Origin: Streptomyces mirabilis
Lineage (GTDB): Bacteria; Actinomycetota; Actinomycetes; Streptomycetales; Streptomycetaceae
Assembly (NCBI RefSeq): GCF_018310535.1
Contig: NZ_CP074102.1
Span: 7,750,001 to 7,814,000 of the forward strand
Direction of reading: 5' to 3'
Length of the DNA: 64,000 nt
Shown here: positions 1 to 16,500 of the stretch, in pieces
Layout: each line of letters begins with the position of its first letter
Position numbering within the stretch: position 1 is the stretch's first letter
Made by a program: the position numbers and the translations under genes
The notes under the pieces: model-generated
Told to the model about the DNA's origin: nothing
What the model saw: the letters and a program-made list of their open reading frames with translations, nothing else
Databases searched by the model: none

Positions 1-1
1 G

Positions 2-550
2 CGCAGGCTGAGCGAGCTGGGCAGCCCCTTCGCTCATGTCGGCATCACCGGTTACCCCGAGAGCCATCCGCTCATCCACGACGACCTCACCATCCAGGCG
101 ATGTGGGACAAGCGCGCGTACGCCACGTACATCGTGAGCAACCTCTGCTTCGACCCGCGCGTGCTGGGTGACTGGGTCGGCCGGATACGCCGGCGCGATA
201 TCACCCTGCCCGTCCACGTGGGCGTCGCGGGGCCGGTGCAGCGGGCGAAGCTGCTGTCCATGGCGGCGAAGATCGGGGTGGGGGAGTCGACGCGCTTTCT
301 GACCAAGCACGCCTCGTGGTTCCTGCGCTTCGCGACACCCGGCGGTTACTCGCCCGAGCGGCTGCTCGCCCGTTCCGCGGGCGCGCTCTCTTCTCCCTCG
401 GCGGGGGTCGCCGGCCTGCACCTCTTCACCTTCAACCAGATCGCCGAGACCGAGCGGTGGCGCTGCGCTGTGCTTGACCGGTTGGCAGGCCAGGGACTGT
501 CCGGCGGATCAGGTCGGAGGAGAGCTACGGCGCCTCATCAGCGCAGGTGA
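2..550 (+). CDS. Methylenetetrahydrofolate reductase-like protein, 3' part
   Basis: Only the last 182 codons are in the window; the frame is already open at base 2 and ends at TGA 548-550. The residues include GITGYPESHP, IVSNLCFD, LPVHVGVAGP and LHLFTFNQ, the C-terminal strands of the TIM barrel of FAD-dependent methylene-THF reductases. The family reduces 5,10-methylene-THF to 5-methyl-THF. Lying beside purU, folD, glyA and sarcosine oxidase, it would be one exit for methyl groups taken from betaine. After the FNQ motif the tail becomes basic and low in complexity, and it ends next to a repeat-like sequence, so the C-terminus may have been altered. The start and the cofactor-binding half lie outside the window. 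Confidence 0.82.
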   Translation, partial: RRLSELGSPFAHVGITGYPESHPLIHDDLTIQAMWDKRAYATYIVSNLCFDPRVLGDWVGRIRRRDITLPVHVGVAGPVQRAKLLSMAAKIGVGESTRFLTKHASWFLRFATPGGYSPERLLARSAGALSSPSAGVAGLHLFTFNQIAETERWRCAVLDRLAGQGLSGGSGRRRATAPHQRR

Positions 551-557
551 GCGGGGT

Positions 558-645
558 CTGGTGCGTCCAGCTGCAAGGCGGGGAGGGGGTCGACGCGATG
601 GGGGTCCCCCCTGCTCGAAGAGCTTGGGGGAGAGCATGCCAGACC
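558..645. repeat. Streptomyces-type intergenic repeat with nested hairpins
   Basis: The segment contains GGGGGTCCCCC followed by a stem of CCCCC (606-610) with GGGGG (626-630) and an inner GCTC-GAA-GAGC stem-loop. From memory, G/C blocks of this design recur between genes in many Streptomyces genomes. It begins directly behind the stop codon of the reductase-like gene. Confidence 0.5.
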
Positions 646-760
646 CCGCGTCTCCGACATGATCCGCCGGACAGGCACTAGGGGAGCCTCACTGGCGCCC
701 GGGGCGCAGCGGGCCTCGCTGGGGGCTGCGCGCCAAGAGCCGGCGTCAGAGGCCGTATAC

Positions 761-797
761 AGCGATGGGCGGGCCGGATTCCGGCCCGCCCATCGCT
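761..797. terminator. Bidirectional terminator hairpin
   Basis: A perfect 17-bp inverted repeat (761-777 with 781-797) has a 3-nt loop. It lies between the convergent reductase-like gene and purU, whose stop is only 10 bp away, so it can stop transcription from both sides. There is no long T-run, which is normal in Streptomyces. Confidence 0.8.
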
Positions 798-807
798 CGT
801 GCTCGGC

Positions 808-1680
808 TCAGCGGAAGACAACCGTGCGGTTGCCGTCCACCATGACGCGGCTTTCGCTGTGCCACTTCACCGCGTGTGCGAGCACCTGTGCCTCCACATC
901 CCGCCCGACCGTGACCAGCTCGTCCGGATCGAGGGAGTGGTCCACCCGGACCACGTCCTGATCGATGATCTGTCCCTCGTCCAGGTCCGGTGTCACATAG
1001 TGCGCCGTCGCGCCGACAAGCTTCACCCCGCGCGCGTACGCCTGCTGGTAGGGGCGCGCGCCCTTGAAGCTGGGGAGGAAGGAGTGGTGGATGTTGATGG
1101 CGCGGCCCTCCAGCTGTTTGCACAGGTCGTCGGAGAGGACCTGCATGTAGCGGGCCAGCACCACCAGGTCGATGTCCAGCTCGCGCACGAGCTCCAGCAG
1201 GCGCGCCTCGGCGTCGGCCTTGGTGTCCTTGGTCACCGGGATGTGGTGGAAGGGGACGCCGTAGGTCTCCGCCAGTCCCTCGAAGTCCCGGTGATTGGAG
1301 ACGATCGCGGGGATCTCGATGTTGAGAGCGCCGGTGCGCTGCCGGAAGAGCAGATCGTTGAGGCAGTGTCCGAACTTGGACACCATGATGAGCGTCCGGG
1401 TCGGTGTCGAGGCGTCCCAGAGGGTCCAGGAAATCCGGTAGGCCTCGGCGACCGGACCGAATCGGTAACGCAGATTTTTCAAATCGGCGTTTGGATCGGA
1501 AACGTCGAAGTGGACCCTCATGAAGAAACGGCCCTGGAGTCGATCATCGAACTGCTGGCTCTCCAGGATGTTGCCGGAGTTCCTGACGAGAAAGCCGCTC
1601 ACGGCGTGGACCAGTCCGGCGCTGTCCGGACACGAGAGAGTGAGGACGTACTCACGGCCAGGATGCGGTCGAGGGGACAT
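808..1680 (-). CDS. purU: Formyltetrahydrofolate deformylase
   Basis: This 290-aa protein hydrolyses 10-formyl-THF to formate and THF. The first 80 residues form an ACT-like domain (LTLSCPDSAGLVHAVSGFL). The rest is a formyltransferase-type catalytic domain with INIHHSFLPSFKGARPYQQAY and VGATAHYVTPDLDEG, which carry the family's His and Asp. ATG 1680 fits the family's N-terminus; an in-frame ATG at 1713 would add 11 unlikely residues. In this cluster it would empty the folate pool loaded by betaine demethylation: folD makes 10-formyl-THF and PurU releases it as formate, regenerating THF. It is divergent from the aldehyde dehydrogenase, and a direct-repeat motif lies 26-55 bp upstream of its start. 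Confidence 0.93.
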   Translation of the reverse strand: MSPRPHPGREYVLTLSCPDSAGLVHAVSGFLVRNSGNILESQQFDDRLQGRFFMRVHFDVSDPNADLKNLRYRFGPVAEAYRISWTLWDASTPTRTLIMVSKFGHCLNDLLFRQRTGALNIEIPAIVSNHRDFEGLAETYGVPFHHIPVTKDTKADAEARLLELVRELDIDLVVLARYMQVLSDDLCKQLEGRAINIHHSFLPSFKGARPYQQAYARGVKLVGATAHYVTPDLDEGQIIDQDVVRVDHSLDPDELVTVGRDVEAQVLAHAVKWHSESRVMVDGNRTVVFR

Positions 1681-1703
1681 GTGCAGCCTCCGTCGGTGCG
1701 TAA

Positions 1704-1735
1704 TGCACAACATGGTGAGCGATACGCAACATGGT
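1704..1735 (-). promoter_or_regulatory. Putative operator A: GTTGCGTA-N11-GTTGTGCA
   Basis: On the minus strand two copies of an 8-mer start 19 bp apart; on the plus strand they read TGCACAACATGGT and TACGCAACATGGT. The same architecture occurs upstream of the dimethylglycine/sarcosine oxidase gene at 7642-7668. Its position just upstream of purU suggests a regulator of the catabolic cluster. No candidate regulator gene is in the window. Confidence 0.5.
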
Positions 1736-1847
1736 TGGGCTTGGCGCGGCTTGTGGTCAAGAGCGGCCGCGCAACTGCCCGCATGGCGAAATCGTCATCT
1801 GCCAACCCCTTGACGTATGTCCGCACATTCGCCAGGGTGTTCCACCA

Positions 1848-1874
1848 CAAGCAATACGGTGCACGATGCGCAAC
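1848..1874 (-). promoter_or_regulatory. Putative operator B, one strong and one weak half-site
   Basis: TGCGCAAC at 1867-1874 is the complement of GTTGCGCA. Nineteen bp upstream, 1848-1855 keeps only the GCAA core. The element is 26 bp upstream of the GTG start of the aldehyde dehydrogenase. It is weaker than operators A and C. Confidence 0.3.
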
Positions 1875-1899
1875 GGAATTCGCTCGAAGGGCTCCACAC

Positions 1900-6481
<4,582 letters not shown>

Positions 6482-6494
6482 GGAGCACGACACC

Positions 6495-7457
6495 ATGGCA
6501 AGACACTGGCGAACCGGCGCGGCCGGCCTGGCCGTCCTCGGTCTCACTCTCACCGCATGCGGCGGAGCGAAGGTCGGCGACACCGCCTCCTCCGGCTCCA
6601 AGAGCTCGGGCAAGTGCGGCACCTTCAACCTCGCGGTCAATCCGTGGGTGGGCTACGAGGCGGACGCGGCGGTCGTCGCGTACGTCGCGCAGCACGACCT
6701 CGGCTGTACGGTCAACAAGAAGGACCTGAAGGAGCAGATCGCCTGGCAGGGCTTCGGCACGGGCGAGGTCGACGCGGTCCTGGAGAACTGGGGCCACGAC
6801 GACCTGAAGAAGAAATACATCTCCGGGCAGAAGACCGCCGTCGAGGCGGGCCAGACCGGCAACAAAGGCATCATCGGCTGGTACGTGCCGCCGTGGCTGG
6901 CCAAGGCGCACCCGGACATCACCGACTGGAAGAACCTCAACAAGTACGCGTCCAACTTCAAGACCTCGGAGTCGGGCGGCAAGGGCCAGCTCCTGGACGG
7001 CGACCCGTCGTACGTCACCAACGACGCGGCGCTGGTGACGAACCTGAAGCTGGACTACAAGGTGGTGTACGCGGGCAGCGAGACCGCGCTCATCCAGGCC
7101 TTCCGGACCGCCGAGAAGAACAAGCAGTGGGTGATCGGCTACTTCTACGAGCCGCAGTGGTTCCTGTCCGAGGTGCCGCTGGTCAAGGTGAACCTGCCGA
7201 AGTACACGACGGGCTGCGACGCCGTCGCGGCCAAGGTCGCCTGTGACTATCCCGTGTACGACCTGGACAAGATCGTCAGCGCCAAGTTCTCCACGTCGGG
7301 CAGCCCCGCCTACAACCTGGTGAAGAACTTCAACTGGACGAACGACGACCAGAACACCGTGGCCAAGTACATAGCCCAGGACAAGATGTCCGACGACGCC
7401 GCGGCGAAGAAGTGGGTCGACGCCAACCGCGACAAGGTCGACGCCTGGATCAAGTAG
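6495..7457 (+). CDS. Glycine betaine-binding lipoprotein (OpuAC/ProX family)
   Basis: The 320-aa precursor has a short lipoprotein signal with lipobox LTAC (Cys at about 21). The mature domain resembles OpuAC-type periplasmic-binding proteins (FNLAVNPWVGYEADAAVVAYV, AVLENWGHDD, GIIGWYVPPW). The spaced tryptophans and tyrosines are the kind that form the aromatic cage around trimethylammonium ligands. An AGGAG ribosome site overlaps the permease stop, 9 bp before ATG. It is the last gene of the transporter operon and is followed by a strong hairpin. Confidence 0.92.
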   Translation: MARHWRTGAAGLAVLGLTLTACGGAKVGDTASSGSKSSGKCGTFNLAVNPWVGYEADAAVVAYVAQHDLGCTVNKKDLKEQIAWQGFGTGEVDAVLENWGHDDLKKKYISGQKTAVEAGQTGNKGIIGWYVPPWLAKAHPDITDWKNLNKYASNFKTSESGGKGQLLDGDPSYVTNDAALVTNLKLDYKVVYAGSETALIQAFRTAEKNKQWVIGYFYEPQWFLSEVPLVKVNLPKYTTGCDAVAAKVACDYPVYDLDKIVSAKFSTSGSPAYNLVKNFNWTNDDQNTVAKYIAQDKMSDDAAAKKWVDANRDKVDAWIK

Positions 7458-7536
7458 GGCGCGACGTGGCTCCGTCTCCGGCACCCCTCCGGAGCTGGAC
7501 CGTTGACGCACGAGCGACCCGGAAACCCGCCGGACG

Positions 7537-7570
7537 GGCCCGGCAGGCTGCGCTGGCAGCCTGCCGGGCC
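7537..7570 (+). terminator. Terminator of the betaine transporter operon
   Basis: A perfect 15-bp stem (7537-7551 with 7556-7570) with a GCTG loop lies 80 bp after the binding-protein stop. T-rich DNA follows at about 7578-7594. It separates the transporter operon from the demethylation operon. Confidence 0.85.
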
Positions 7571-7641
7571 TCGTCGCGTTTCGGGCTGTTTTCCGACGTC
7601 ACGGACCCCTTGACACCCACTCCTCGTGACAGGCACATTGA

Positions 7642-10145
<2,504 letters not shown>

Positions 10146-10182
10146 CACGACATCGTCGGCTTCGAGGGAAGGAGTACTGCCA

Positions 10183-11043
10183 GTGACCGCACAGCTGCTC
10201 GACGGCAAGGCGACCGCCGCCGCGATCCGTCGCGAACTCGCCGAACGCGTGGCCAAGTTGACGGCCACCGACGGTCGCCCGCCCGGGCTCGGCACGGTCC
10301 TGGTCGGCGACGACCCCGGCAGCCATGCCTACGTCGGCGGCAAGCACCGTGACTGCGCGCAGATCGGTGTCGCCTCCATCCGCCGCGAACTGCCCGCCGA
10401 TGCCACGCAGGGGCAGGTCGAGGACGTGATCGACGAGCTCAACGCCGATCCGGCCTGCACCGGTTACATCGTCCAGCTCCCGCTCCCGCGCCACCTGGAC
10501 GCGAACGCCGTCCTGGAACGCATGGACCCGGCCAAGGACGCCGACGGCCTGCACCCTGTCAGCCTCGGCCGGCTCGCCCTCGGCGTCGAGGCTCCGATGC
10601 CGTGCACCCCGCGCGGCATCGTCGAACTGCTCCGCCGTCACGACGTGCCGCTCGCCGGAGCGCGGGTGTGCGTGATCGGACGGGGCATCACGGTCGGACG
10701 GCCCATCGGGCTGCTGCTCACCCGCAAGTCCGAGAACGCCACCGTGACCCTGTGCCACACCGGCACCAAGGGCCTGGCCTGGCACGTACGCGAGGCGGAC
10801 ATCGTCATCGCGGCCGCCGGCTCGCCCGGGCTGATCACCAAGGACATGCTGCGCCCCGGCGCGGCGGTCCTGGACGTCGGCATCACCCGCACCGACCACG
10901 GGCTGGTCGGCGATGTGCACCCGGACGCCGCCCAGGTCGCCGGATGGCTCGCGCCGATGCCCGGGGGCGTAGGACCCATGACGCGGGCGATGCTGCTCGC
11001 CAATGTCGTCGAGGCCGCCGAGAGGAACGCGAACGCCGTATGA
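10183..11043 (+). CDS. folD: Bifunctional methylene-THF dehydrogenase / methenyl-THF cyclohydrolase
   Basis: The 286-aa protein carries the FolD signatures: [13 protein letters not shown] around the catalytic Lys and Tyr, [27 protein letters not shown] and [14 protein letters not shown] for NADP binding. It oxidises 5,10-methylene-THF, the product of betaine-derived demethylation, to 10-formyl-THF. GTG 10183 has AAGGAG at 8 bp. Its stop overlaps the glyA start by ATGA. This is probably a dedicated paralogue, because a housekeeping folD is expected elsewhere in the genome. Confidence 0.94.
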   Translation: MTAQLLDGKATAAAIRRELAERVAKLTATDGRPPGLGTVLVGDDPGSHAYVGGKHRDCAQIGVASIRRELPADATQGQVEDVIDELNADPACTGYIVQLPLPRHLDANAVLERMDPAKDADGLHPVSLGRLALGVEAPMPCTPRGIVELLRRHDVPLAGARVCVIGRGITVGRPIGLLLTRKSENATVTLCHTGTKGLAWHVREADIVIAAAGSPGLITKDMLRPGAAVLDVGITRTDHGLVGDVHPDAAQVAGWLAPMPGGVGPMTRAMLLANVVEAAERNANAV

Positions 11044-12350
11044 ACGCGCTGAACACCCCCCTGGCGGAACTGGACCCCGAGGTCCACGCCGCACTCCGCG
11101 CCGAGCTGCACCGCCAGCAGTCGACCCTCGAAATGATCGCCTCCGAGAACTTCGCGCCCTCCGCCGTGCTGGAGGCCCAGGGCTCGGTCCTCACCAACAA
11201 GTATGCCGAGGGCTATCCCGGCCGCCGCTACTACGGCGGCTGCGAACACGTCGACGTCACCGAGCGCCTCGCCATCGAGCGGATCAAGTCCCTCTTCGGT
11301 GCCGGGTTCGCCAACGTCCAGCCGCACTCGGGCGCCCAGGCGAACACCGCCGTCTTCTTCGCCCTGCTGCAGCCCGGCGACACCATCCTCGGCCTCGATC
11401 TCGCGCACGGCGGGCACCTCACGCACGGCATGCGCATCAACTACAGCGGCAAGATGCTCAACGTCGTGCCGTACCACGTCGCCGAGGCGGACAACCTCGT
11501 CGACATGGACGAGGTGGAACGCCTCGCCAAGGAACACCGCCCCAAGATGATCATCGCGGGCTGGTCGGCGTACCCGCGGCAGCTGGACTTCGCGGCCTTC
11601 CGGCGGATCGCCGACGAGGTGGGCGCACTCCTCATGGTCGACATGGCGCACTTCGCCGGTCTCGTCGCCGCCGGGCTGCACCCCAACCCCGTACCGCACG
11701 CCCACGTCACCACCACGACGACGCACAAGACGCTCGGCGGTCCCCGCGGCGGCGTCATCCTCACCAATGAGGCCGGCCTCGCGAAGAAGATCAACTCGGC
11801 GGTGTTCCCCGGTATGCAGGGCGGCCCTCTGGAGCACGTCATCGCCGCGAAGGCCGTGTCGTTCAAGGTCGCCGCGTCACCCGAGTTCGCCGAGCGCCAG
11901 GCCCGTACGCTCGCCGGCTCCCGCATCCTCGCCGAACGCCTCACCCGGGCCGACGCGGCGGCCGCCGGGGTGAAGGTCCTCACCGGCGGCACGGACGTCC
12001 ACCTCGTCCTGGTCGACCTGCGGGACTCCCCGCTCGACGGCAGGCAGGCCGAAGACCTGCTCCACGAGATCGGCATCACCGTCAACCGCAACGCCGTGCC
12101 CTTCGACCCGCGCCCGCCCATGGTCACCTCGGGACTGCGTATCGGCACCCCGGCGCTGGCCACCCGAGGCTTCACGGATGACGACTTCGAAGAGGTCTCC
12201 GATGTGATCGCCCTGGCCCTCCAGCCCGAGCCCGACATCGCCGCCCTGCGCGCCCGCAGCGAGGCGCTGGCCGCCAAGCACCCGCTCTACCCGCACCTTT
12301 CAGAAGCAGAAGCAGAAGCAGAAGCACAAGAAGCCGGAGAAGTCCGATGA
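11040..12350 (+). CDS. glyA: Serine hydroxymethyltransferase
   Basis: The 436-aa PLP enzyme interconverts glycine plus methylene-THF with serine plus THF. It contains [29 protein letters not shown] near the N-terminus and the PLP-lysine motif [15 protein letters not shown] at about residue 225. In this operon it consumes both products of sarcosine oxidation. Its last residues are an (EA)n run encoded by tandem GAAGCA units at 12303-12327, directly before the ATGA overlap with soxB. The run is outside the conserved fold and looks like recent slippage. Confidence 0.95.
   Translation: MNALNTPLAELDPEVHAALRAELHRQQSTLEMIASENFAPSAVLEAQGSVLTNKYAEGYPGRRYYGGCEHVDVTERLAIERIKSLFGAGFANVQPHSGAQANTAVFFALLQPGDTILGLDLAHGGHLTHGMRINYSGKMLNVVPYHVAEADNLVDMDEVERLAKEHRPKMIIAGWSAYPRQLDFAAFRRIADEVGALLMVDMAHFAGLVAAGLHPNPVPHAHVTTTTTHKTLGGPRGGVILTNEAGLAKKINSAVFPGMQGGPLEHVIAAKAVSFKVAASPEFAERQARTLAGSRILAERLTRADAAAAGVKVLTGGTDVHLVLVDLRDSPLDGRQAEDLLHEIGITVNRNAVPFDPRPPMVTSGLRIGTPALATRGFTDDDFEEVSDVIALALQPEPDIAALRARSEALAAKHPLYPHLSEAEAEAEAQEAGEVR
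12303..12327 (+). repeat. GAAGCA hexanucleotide microsatellite in glyA
   Basis: Four tandem GAAGCA copies encode alternating Glu-Ala at the GlyA C-terminus. The repeat keeps the frame and is 20 bp from the coupled soxB start. Confidence 0.8.
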
Positions 12351-13579
12351 GCCCCCGCACCCCCGGCGCCGAGCTCCCCGAGCACCCCGACTGGCTGTGG
12401 CGCACGCCGGAGCCCAAGCGGTCGTACGACGTGGTGATCGTCGGCGGCGGCGGCCACGGTCTCGCCACCGCCCACTATCTGGCGAAGAACCACGGCATCA
12501 CCAACGTCGCCGTGCTGGAGAAGGGCTGGCTGGCGGGCGGCAACATGGCCCGCAACACCACGATCATCCGTTCCAACTACCTGTGGGACGAGAGCGCCGG
12601 GATCTACGAGCACGCGCTCAAGCTGTGGGAGGGACTGGAGGAGGAGCTCGACTACCCGATCCTCTTCTCCCAGCGCGGTGTGCTCAACCTCGCCCACAGC
12701 CTCCAGGACGTCCGCGACAGCGTGCGCCGCGTCGAGGCGAACCGGCTCAACGGCGTGGATGCCGAATGGCTCGACGAGCGGCAGGTCAAGGACGTCTGCC
12801 CGATCGTCAACATCTCGCCCGACGTGCGCTATCCGGTCATGGGCGGCACCTACCAGCCGCGCGCCGGCATCGCCAAACACGACCATGTCGCCTGGGGCCT
12901 GGCCCGCTCCGCCGACGCGGCCGGCATCGACATCATCCAGAACTGCGAGGTCACGGGCCTCGACATCGTCGGCGGCCGGGTCGTAGGAGTGCAGACGACG
13001 CTCGGCCCGATCGCGGCGGGGAAGGTGGCGCTCTGCTCGGCCGGCCACACCTCGGTGCTCGCCGCCATGGCCGGCATCGAACTGCCGCTGCAGAGCCACC
13101 CGTTGCAGGCGCTCGTCTCCGAGCTCCTCGAACCGGTGCACCCGACGGTCGTCATGTCCAACGCGGTCCATGTGTACGTCAGCCAGGCCCACAAGGGCGA
13201 GCTGGTGATGGGCGCGGGCATCGACTCGTACAACTCCTACACCCAGCGCGGCGCCTTCCACATCATCGAAGAGCAGATGTCCGCCGCCCTGGAACTCTTC
13301 CCGGTCTTCGCCCGCGCCCATGTGCTGCGCACCTGGGGCGGCATCGTCGACGTCAGCCCCGACGCCTCACCCATCGTCGGACTCACCCCGGTCGACAACC
13401 TCTACCTGAACTGCGGCTGGGGCACCGGCGGATTCAAGGCCACCCCGGGCGTCGGCTGGGTCTACGCCCACACCATCGCCCACGACACCCCTCACCACCT
13501 CAACGCCCCCTTCTCGCTCGACCGTTTCACCACCGGCGCGCTCGTCGACGAGCACGGCGCGGCCGCGGTGGCCCACTAG
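12347..13579 (+). CDS. soxB: Sarcosine oxidase beta subunit
   Basis: The 410-aa FAD-dependent subunit has the dinucleotide motif [18 protein letters not shown] at about residues 27-44, the SoxB feature [16 protein letters not shown], and KHDHVAWG near residue 176, close to where heterotetrameric SoxB binds FMN through a histidine. It oxidises sarcosine to glycine while the alpha subunit hands the carbon to folate. The start overlaps the glyA stop (ATGA). At about 405 residues its length is normal for SoxB. Confidence 0.94.
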   Translation: MSPRTPGAELPEHPDWLWRTPEPKRSYDVVIVGGGGHGLATAHYLAKNHGITNVAVLEKGWLAGGNMARNTTIIRSNYLWDESAGIYEHALKLWEGLEEELDYPILFSQRGVLNLAHSLQDVRDSVRRVEANRLNGVDAEWLDERQVKDVCPIVNISPDVRYPVMGGTYQPRAGIAKHDHVAWGLARSADAAGIDIIQNCEVTGLDIVGGRVVGVQTTLGPIAAGKVALCSAGHTSVLAAMAGIELPLQSHPLQALVSELLEPVHPTVVMSNAVHVYVSQAHKGELVMGAGIDSYNSYTQRGAFHIIEEQMSAALELFPVFARAHVLRTWGGIVDVSPDASPIVGLTPVDNLYLNCGWGTGGFKATPGVGWVYAHTIAHDTPHHLNAPFSLDRFTTGALVDEHGAAAVAH

Positions 13580-13591
13580 GGAGCCGAACCC

Positions 13592-16500
13592 ATGCTGCTC
13601 ATCCCATGCCCCTGGTGCGGGCCCCGTGACGAGGCCGAGTTCCACTACGGCGGCCAGGCACACGTGCCCTATCCCGAGGACTCCGCCGCCCTGACCGACG
13701 AGGAGTGGGCGCGCTACCTCTTCTTCCGCGACAACCCCAAGGGGCCGTTCGCCGAACGCTGGAGCCACGCGGCCGGATGCCGCCGCTGGTTCAACGCGGT
13801 GCGCGACACGGCGACGAACGAGATTCTCTCCGTGTACCGCTCGGGCGAGCCGAGGCCGGACAGTTCCACCCGGCCTGGGCTGTGGGCAGGCGTTCTGCAG
13901 GGCGGATCAGGTGGGCACAACCCACCCACGGACCCGCAGTCGTCGACGGACCCCGCGGGGTCTGGGGCGGCAGCCCCAGTTTCGGGAAGGGGCGGGCTTG
14001 GGGAAGAAACCACTCCCGTCGCCACCCAACCGTTCCGGCTGCCCACCGGCGGCCGAGTCCACCGCGGTGAGCGCCTCCGCTTCACCTTCGACGGTACGCA
14101 GTACGAGGGCTTCCGCGGCGACACCCTCGCCTCCGCCCTCCTCGCCAACGGCGTCATCGAGGCCGGCACGAGCATCAAGCTCGGCCGCCCGCGCGGCATC
14201 TTCTCGGCCGGTGTCGAGGAGCCCAACGCCGTCATCCAGATCGAGGCACCCTTCCCCGAGCCGATGCTGCCCGCGACGACCGTCGAACTGTACGACGGTC
14301 TGGTGGCGAGCAGCCTGCCCGGTCAGGGACGCCTCGCCACCGAACCGGACCCCGCCCGCTACGACGCCGTCCACGCGCACTGCGACCTGCTCGTGGTCGG
14401 CGCCGGACCGGCCGGACTCGCCGCCGCGGCAGCCGCCGCGCGCAGCGGAGCGCGCGTCATCCTCGCCGACGACCAGCCGGAGCTGGGCGGCAGTCTGCTG
14501 GGGTCGGGCGAACTCCTCGACTGGGCGGAAGAGATCGGCGCGCTCCTCGAAGCCGCGCCCGAGGTGCGCGTGCTGCGTCGCACCACGGTCTTCGGCCACT
14601 ACGACGACAACCACCTCCTCGCCGTCGAGCGCCGCACCAGTCACCTCGGCGCCGAGGCCCCGGAGCATGTCTCCCGCGAGCGTGTCTGGCGCATCCGCGC
14701 CCGTCGCGTCGTGCTCGCCACCGGCGCCCACGAGCGTTCGCTAGCCTTCGCGGACAACGACCGCCCCGGTGTGATGCTGGCCGCCTCGGCCCGCGCCTAC
14801 GTCAACCGCCACGGCGTCCTTCCCGGCCGCCACGCCGTCGTCTTCACCACCAACGACAGCGCCTACGCCGCCGCGCTGGATCTCGCGGCGGCGGGCGTGG
14901 ACGTCGCGGCGATCGTCGACACCCGGCCCGAGCCGGGGGAATGGGCGCGCCGTGCCCGGGAGTCCGGGATCGAGGTGCTGAGCGGACACGCCGTGGTCGG
15001 CACCGAAGGCGCCCCGCGGCTCACCGCCGTGACGGCCGCTCCGTACGGGGAGTCGGCAGGGACCCGGGAGTTCGCCGCCGACCTGCTGCTGGTCTCCGGC
15101 GGCTGGAACCCCGTAGCGCACCTGTTCAGCCAGGCGGGCGGAAAGCTGCGCTACGACGACACACTCGGCTCCTTCGTCCCCGGCACCTGCCGCCAGGCCG
15201 TCGAGGTCGCGGGCAGCGCGAACGGCGTCCTCGACCTGGCCCGGGCCCTCGCGCAGGGCGCGGCCGCCGGTGCCCGCGCGATCGAGGCCGAGGGCTACGC
15301 CTCCGAGGCGCCCCGCCTCCCCGAGGTGACCGCCGAACCGCACTCGCCCGCCATGCAGGTCTTCCTCGTCCCCGGCCCCGCCGGCGCACCCCGTTTCGTC
15401 GACCTCCAGCGCGATGTCACCGTCGACGACCTGACCCGCGCGACCGGCGCCGGCCTGCGTTCGGTCGAGCACACCAAGCGCTACACCACGGCCGGCACCG
15501 CCAACGACCAGGGCAAGACCTCCGGGGTCCTGGCCAGCGGCGTCGTCGCCGAACTGCTCGGCGTGGACGTCTCGGCCCTCGGTACGACGACGTTCCGCCC
15601 GCCCTACACGCCGGTCTCCTTCGCCACGCTCGCGGGCCGCGACCGCGGCGCACTGCACGACCCGATCCGTACGACCGCTCTGCATGACTGGCACGTCATG
15701 CACGGCGCCCTGTTCGAGAACGTCGGTCAGTGGAAGCGGCCCTGGTACTACCCGCAGGATGGCGAGGACATGGAGACCGCCGTGCTGCGCGAGTGCGCCG
15801 CCGCGCGCGACGGCGTCGCCTTCATGGACGCCTCCACCCTCGGCAAGATCGACGTACAGGGCCCGGACGCCGCCGTCTTCCTGGACCGCCTCTACACCAA
15901 CATGATGAGCACCCTGAAGGTCGGCATGATCCGCTACGGCGTCATGTGCCACCTGGACGGCATGATCTTCGACGACGGCACCGTCATCCGCCTCGCCCAG
16001 GACCGCTTCCTGGTCACCACGACGACGGGCAACGCGGCCGCCGTACTGGACTGGATGGAGGAATGGCTGCAGACCGAATGGCCCGGGCTGCGCGTCCACT
16101 GCACCTCCGTCACGGAACAGTGGGCCACCGTCGCCCTGGTCGGCCCCCGTTCCCGCGAGGTGCTGGGGACGCTCGCGCCGGCGCTGGCGGTGGACAACGA
16201 CAGCTTCCCGTTCATGGCGTGGCGGGACACGACCGTCGCGGGCGTCGAGGCCCGGGTGTGCCGGATCAGCTTCTCCGGCGAACTGGCCTATGAGATCAAT
16301 GTGTCGCCGTGGGAGGCGCTCGCCCTGTGGGAGGCGCTGTACGAGGCCGGTGCCCCGTTCGGCATCACCCCGTACGGCACCGAGACCATGCACGTCCTGC
16401 GCGCGGAGAAGGGCTACCCGATCATCGGCCAGGACACCGACGGCACCGTCACTCCGCACGACCTCGGCATGAGTTGGGCGGTGTCGAAGAAGAAGCCCGA

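Noticed and set aside
799..1899. Plus-strand open frame running into the aldehyde dehydrogenase from far upstream
   Set aside because: It is antisense to purU and has no dehydrogenase homology; the domain begins at GTG 1900 with a ribosome site.
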